From NCBI GenBank assembly GCA_003342895.1, contig PTFA01000192.1, positions 1,141,378 to 1,205,377 of the forward strand: a DNA stretch of 64,000 nt, read 5' to 3'. The translations under genes and the position numbers were made by a program. Origin of the DNA: Casuarius casuarius. Its lineage: Eukaryota; Chordata; Aves; Casuariiformes; Casuariidae. The notes under the pieces were generated by a model, which saw only the letters and a program-made list of their open reading frames with translations, had not been told where the DNA came from and ran no database searches. Within the stretch, counting starts at the first letter, position 1; every line of letters begins with the position of its first letter. Shown here piece after piece: positions 59,636-64,000 of the stretch.

Positions 59636-60584
59636 GAACTTTCTCCCCTCTCGCACACTCCCTCTCCAAACCACCTTCAATACATTTATTCAGAAAGGAT
59701 TAGAAAAAACAAAACAACAACAGTCCTAAGTCAACGTTCTTCATTGCTCCCCTTGGAACTCCTAAAACTGAGCCAGGTAATTTGGGTTGAAGAATGCCTA
59801 AAAGCAAGAGCGTACTATGTTTTAAAAGCCAAGAGAACGTGAGCAACAGAAATTACACTGGAAACTTAGGCCAGTGTCTCTACATGCATGAATTTAGGAG
59901 AAGAGTCACTTATTTCTCAGCTAACACTCATCAGCTTTTCCAGTCAGGCAACTCTCCATCAACAAAGAGTGAGGTATTTCTCCTGTCCTCGCTACTGTGT
60001 GCGTCAGTTGTGTTCATGTGTGGTTAGAGATGATGCCACTGTCCCTCCCAGAGGCGAGATGTCCCTTTACATGACTCTGTCCTGAGGGTCTCAGTACAAG
60101 GAATAAACTCATACAACCTGCCTCACCTTGGGGGCATTAATCTCTCTGAGGGGGTGTTCGTTGTACCTCTCTTGAGCTAAGTGCCATAATTAGCTATCTG
60201 CAGTGGAGATTATGTCTGCCTCTGCCTACTTCTGAGGCGTCCACGCAACACATCCCAGTATAGAATATACTCCTGTAAATATGTAGGTAGGTTAAGGAAG
60301 AGAGGGCTTCACTGTTTGGCCAGAGGGGTGACTGTGATCGCAAGCTTGTGCCCAGAAAATGTCCAAAACCTTTGCTTAATTCCTGCTTGGAGTCCAGTGG
60401 CTGAGGACAGTCTGGCATATCTTTCAGAAAATGTCCCATATTTCCCTCCCTCCNTTATCAAACTTCAGTTTGCTGCATAGCTCTCAAACTGTCGTCAAAT
60501 CACATCCTAACCTTGCTTTTGATGAGACAAATGGCATAACTTGTGTAGTTTTGCATTTTAAGATACGTTTGCTGTATTTTAACA

Positions 60585-61915
60585 GTTTTTAAAAGTGGTG
60601 GACACTAGAACAGGACACAGTATTCCATGTCGTCACTTATGTGCCTTATACACTCGTAATACAGTCTCTCTATTCCAGCCTAAAATTTCCCCGTTTCTAC
60701 AGCCAAGGACTGCAGTAGCCTATCTAATGACAGCATCTCACTGTCAGTTCATTCAGCTGCTTTCTCCAATGACTTCAAGTTTATTTGGTTGGTTCATTGG
60801 GGTTTTTTTCCCCCCTCACTCTCCTCTTCTGAAGAGAGAAAATCTCTTCCTGTTAATAGGGACAGCAATCTTTGTTCCCAGATGTATGGTTTACATTTGT
60901 TCATGCTGAAATACATATTACTTGCATTTCCAAAGCAGTTCATACTGTTCTATACTGATGACGTATCCTCTTCATTTCTTTTCTATTCTCCCCAAATATG
61001 CATCAACTGCAAAATCCATCAGCGATTTTTTTTCTTAAGTATTTTCTGCCAGGTTGTGATAAATAAATAAAGAACAGAGTGGCAAGAATTGTGCATTACA
61101 AAAGTACATCTGCTTGCAAATGATTCCCCATTTACTGTTACATGTGAGGCTTATTACTTAGCCAGTTTTTCTCCAGCTAATGTATGTCATGATGATTTCA
61201 TATCATTTCAGTCATATCAACATAATTACTTGTGTGAACCAGACTTGTAATCTCATAAGAAATTATAGCACATTAGTTTGATGATGTCTATTTTTCCTTA
61301 AACTTGTGTTGATTATGTTTAATTTTATTATCCACCATTAATCTGTAATCTATCAAAGCCACATATTGGCGATTTCATTACTGAACCATGATCAACATCA
61401 GTCCAGTCAGTCTAAATATTCAGATCACTGTGTTTTTAAAGTACTGGCACAGCATCAGAATTTCTCTGACCCTTGGATGTTTTCCCAGTCTTCTGAGACT
61501 AATCAAAAATCATCATTACTGGTCCAGATCTTATTTGGTCATCTGCTTTAAAACTCTTGGATGTAGGTTTTCCAGACCCACTTATCTTAGCATATCCTTA
61601 TTTTGGTAGGTACAGCTTAAAATACTCAATCACAATTGGAATCGAAAATGACTTACTGTCATCTACGATATGAATGCATTATCTGACCTTCCCCAAAGAA
61701 CTGAGCTTGTTCTAATTGTTTTTTGCCTTTTTACACGACAATTCTATTCTCTTGTTCCGGTGACTGACCTGTACCATTTCATGTGTCTGTTTGATTCCAT
61801 TACAAATTTTCTAGAATTTCTGTCTTTTAATTTATGTTCATTGATACAAGCTTCCCTCTCTCACATTTGTTATATTTCTACCTTCAGTCTTCCTTATGGT
61901 ATACTCTCTTTTTAA
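60585..61915 (-). mobile_element. Ancient CR1 LINE, reverse orientation (part 1)
   Basis: The + strand follows reverse-complement old CR1 through many blocks in order. These include 'acacagtattccatgtcgtcac', 'tgttcccagatgtatggtttacatttgttcatgctgaaatacatatta', 'caactgcaaaatccatcagcgatttt', 'aatgattccccatttactgttaca', 'tcctctgaccct'-type blocks ('cctctgagactaatcaaaaatcatcattactggtcc' region, about 61490-61525) and 'aaaactcttggatgtaggttttccagaccc'. Strong divergence and no surviving frame. The right-hand continuation is found beyond the younger insertion. Confidence 0.82.
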
Positions 61916-62450
61916 AGAGTTCAGCTTCCTTTTCTCAATTATGGCTTCTTCGATACCTGATATATATATATCGTTAAACCCTACTTGGTTATCAGTCACA
62001 GTTTATGAATTAAATTCTTTATCCTGGCTGGGTTGATGCACAGCTGTTTCTGCATGTTTTCAACTTGATGAATATGGCCCTTCTAATCCATCATATATAT
62101 CTATTACTGTTGATGACCTTACTTGCTTTGTACCTAACACATGTAATCAAGACATGTAATTGAGCAGTCTCAGCTTTAAGTTCTATGATCAAAAAAAAAA
62201 AAAAAAGTAGAGAACCTCTGTATCTTAGACTCTTAAGTGCAATATTCTTTCAGTTGTAAAACTCATCATTTTAAATGCTGGGAAACTGCAAGGTGACTCA
62301 GGGGCAGCCCAACACATGTTGTCCAAATTCAATTCTTGCAGGATGGATAATGGGAGTCATTTTCCTATGAGTTATGGATCAATACCAATAGAGCCAGTCA
62401 GCCATTTTTCTAGTGTCATTTGGGCATACCTAATGAATATAGTCACATTC
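61916..62450. other. Probable degraded continuation of the old CR1
   Basis: AT-rich sequence with short TA repeats (61961-61971) and a 16-A homopolymer at 62191-62206. It lies between recognisable parts of the old CR1. I cannot match individual blocks with confidence, so it may be CR1 remnant or inserted sequence. Confidence 0.35.
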
Positions 62451-62451
62451 A

Positions 62452-63185
62452 CAGGATAATTCAGGTTGGAAAGGACGTTATAAGGTCTTCAGTCCAATCC
62501 CTGGCTCAAGGGAGAGGGTCAACAGTGAACTCAGGTTAGGTTATTCAAGGTTGTCCAGTTGGTTCTTGAAAACCTTGAAGGATGGAGACTGAACCATCTC
62601 TCTAGGCTTAATTACTGTGTACCTGGTCTGAACTGTCCTTGTTTGGATTCATGCCTGTTGTTTCTTGTCCCCCACTGTGAAGAGCCTACCTCCATCTCCT
62701 TCCTGACCTCCTTGTAGCTACTGGGGGCAGCTGTTAGGTGCCCCGAAGGCATTTCTTCTCCAGGCTGAAGACGCCCTGGTCCCTCAGCTTCTCTTCACAG
62801 GACAGGTGCTCCAGCCACATGAGCATCTTGGTGGCCCTCTGCTGACCTCACTCCAGTTCATCAACAGCTTTCTTGTACTGGGGGCCCAAAACTGAATGCG
62901 CTTTTTAGATGCAGTCTAATAAGTGCAGAGTAAAGGGAATAATCAGTGCCCTGATCTACTGGCTGCATTCCTGCTGGTGCAGCCCGAAATGCCATTAGCC
63001 TGCCTTGCTGCAAGGGCACCCTGCAGACCCATGTGTAGCCAGCTGCCCTCCAGGACCCCAAGGTCCTTTTCAGCAGAGCCACTACCCATCCAGTACAGAT
63101 ACAAGACATCAGTCCAGCCCAGGTGCAGGACTTCACATTTCTCTTTGCTGAATTTCATGAGGCTTCTGTCAGCCCACTCTTCTAC
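62452..63185 (-). mobile_element. Younger CR1 LINE, reverse orientation, nested
   Basis: The + strand opens with 'ataattcaggttggaaaggacg', the reverse-complement CR1 3' end, and runs through 'ctccaggctgaagacgccctggtccctcagcttctc', 'gagcatcttggtggccctctgctgacc' and 'cagcccaggtgcaggacttcacatttctc'. On the minus strand a frame at 62943-63158 retains the ORF2 C-terminal signature: K-E-K-C-E-V-L-H-L-G, then A-E-K-D-L-G-V-L, then A-N-G-I-S-G-C. This copy is 5' truncated and inactive, and clearly less decayed than the flanking CR1. Confidence 0.92.
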
Positions 63186-63750
63186 CTGGAGGAATTCTCT
63201 GCTTTATATGGCAGAAAATGAATCCATAAGTATTCATTTCCAAATTGTCACTGATTTTGTGCTAGAGAATGCCATTTTTGACAAAGAGTGTTACTCCCCC
63301 TCCCTTTCTGTCCACTTGAGCCTCCCTAGCTAGGCTAAAATCATTGATTTTAATATTCCTTTCATGCAGATCTTCCCACCAGGCTTTCCTAATGCCATTT
63401 AGGCTGTTTATGCTCATAAAATGAACAATTCCTATTCTCTTTATTACTTAGGCCCCTGGCATTGGTGTATCGATGATGCAATTTTTCTCGTCTTTACATC
63501 TTTTAGTGCCTTGATTAGTTTTGTTCTTGACATGGAGATTCTGTGAGGATTAACTTTTTTCCTATTTTCATCACTTTCCCCTTTTGGTATTTCATTTAAT
63601 GATCTCCTAACTGGTCTGGCTGTCAGGATCCTAAAAAATAATTCCTCTTCTAATTAAATGGTGGTTAATGTTTATACTTCCTCTGAAGGTAATGCAGTAC
63701 TCTGTAAAATGAAAGTCTCCTGTCCTATGAGGCTGGCCTAGCCAGCGATT
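63186..63750 (-). mobile_element. Ancient CR1 LINE, reverse orientation (part 2)
   Basis: This continues the old element toward its 5' side. Blocks such as 'aagagtgttactccccctccc', 'caccaggctttcctaatgcc' and 'ttattacttaggcccctggcattggtgtatcgatg' correspond to reverse-complement old CR1 ('catatagtgccactcccc', 'caccaggtttctgtgatgcc', 'attatttagactcctagcattggtatac'). The order is collinear with the part at 60585-61915. Confidence 0.75.
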
Positions 63751-64000
63751 CTTTACCAGTTGTCTCCATCTTCTCCTTTGCCTTTTGGCCGGGATGGGGC
63801 ACCAAGGAGATCAATTGGATATTTCTTGTCCACCTCCATCATAAATTGTCTATAACCTGTGAAATATCATGATAAGAAAAACAGAAAATTCCAAAATGCA
63901 TCATCACATGTGGAATATTGTCCTGGAAGTCTGGAAACCTTTCCAAGTTTGCCTTTATGTCTCCTGTTTCAGTTATAGTATGGCACCACAACTGTCCTGA

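Larger units (their letters stand above)
56610..64000 (+). other. CACNA1I: CACNA1I intron 3, 5' part (runs off the window)
   Basis: It starts with the donor GTAGGT and continues to the end of the window without an acceptor that joins recognisable Cav3.3 sequence, so the intron is longer than 7.39 kb. It contains an AT-rich unique stretch around 58500-58800, an RFX/CRE-like motif pair near 59605-59635, and an old CR1 with a nested younger CR1 from about 60585 to 63750. Confidence 0.8.

Noticed and set aside
62861..63158. Minus-strand frames here as a host gene.
   Set aside because: The motifs (K-C-E-V-L-H-L-G, A-E-K-D-L-G-V-L, A-N-G-I-S-G-C) are the C-terminal end of CR1 ORF2. It is a truncated transposon.
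1..64000. Search for CRISPR arrays, operons, tRNA or rRNA genes, and prophage or plasmid features.
   Set aside because: The window is vertebrate DNA with spliced exons and CR1/MIR repeats. No regularly spaced repeats, tRNA-like clover leaf or rRNA sequence were noticed by eye. A tRNAscan or Infernal run was not possible.
56610..64000. Search for CACNA1I exon 4 (rest of IS3 and the S4 gating-charge helix).
   Set aside because: No in-frame M-V-E-Y-S-like continuation or R-x-x-R-x-x-R helix with splice sites was found, so the exon must lie beyond the right edge.

Overview
This is a vertebrate nuclear window, almost entirely non-coding. The only protein-coding sequence I can support is two consecutive exons of the T-type calcium channel alpha-1I gene (CACNA1I, Cav3.3) on the + strand near the right end. 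They lie at 54936-55047 (end of the N-terminus, segment IS1 and the S1-S2 loop) and 56476-56609 (segment IS2 and the start of IS3). The host is a sauropsid, most likely an archosaur (crocodilian or bird). The reasons are several CR1 LINE copies with bird/crocodile-style 3' ends, long decayed CR1 copies of the type common in crocodilians and turtles, a few old MIR-type SINEs, and no Alu, L1 or other mammal-specific repeats. Isolated single n bases show a draft assembly.

Layout. Positions 1-54935 hold no exon that I recognise and may be CACNA1I intron 1, the upstream flank, or both. Inside this stretch are MIR copies (11.8, 12.3, 42.6 and 43.0 kb), CR1 copies (22.6, 26.5, 31.1-33.1, 52.5 and 54.0 kb), simple-sequence tracts, and several GC/CpG-richer or motif-rich stretches that could be regulatory (18.65-18.94, 20.24-20.70, 35.8-35.95 and 50.4-51.1 kb). 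Exon 2 follows at 54936, intron 2 (1,428 bp) at 55048-56475, and exon 3 at 56476. Intron 3 runs off the right edge. It contains an RFX-type motif at 59.6 kb and a large decayed CR1 (60.6-63.75 kb) with a younger CR1 inserted into it at 62.45 kb.

The best finding is the splice junction before exon 2. Protein homology continues upstream of the nearest AG to the residues W-F-E, so the intron must end in AC, not AG. Eleven bases upstream of that AC sits a perfect match to the minor-spliceosome (U12) branch-point consensus. Intron 1 of this gene is therefore read as a U12-type AT-AC intron. Its donor and exon 1 were not found, so it may be very long (54.9 kb or more). Gene prediction that assumes GT-AG would mis-place this exon. 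I see no evidence for an entirely new system. The other findings are candidate regulatory elements, repeat structure and DNA-structure motifs, with modest scores.
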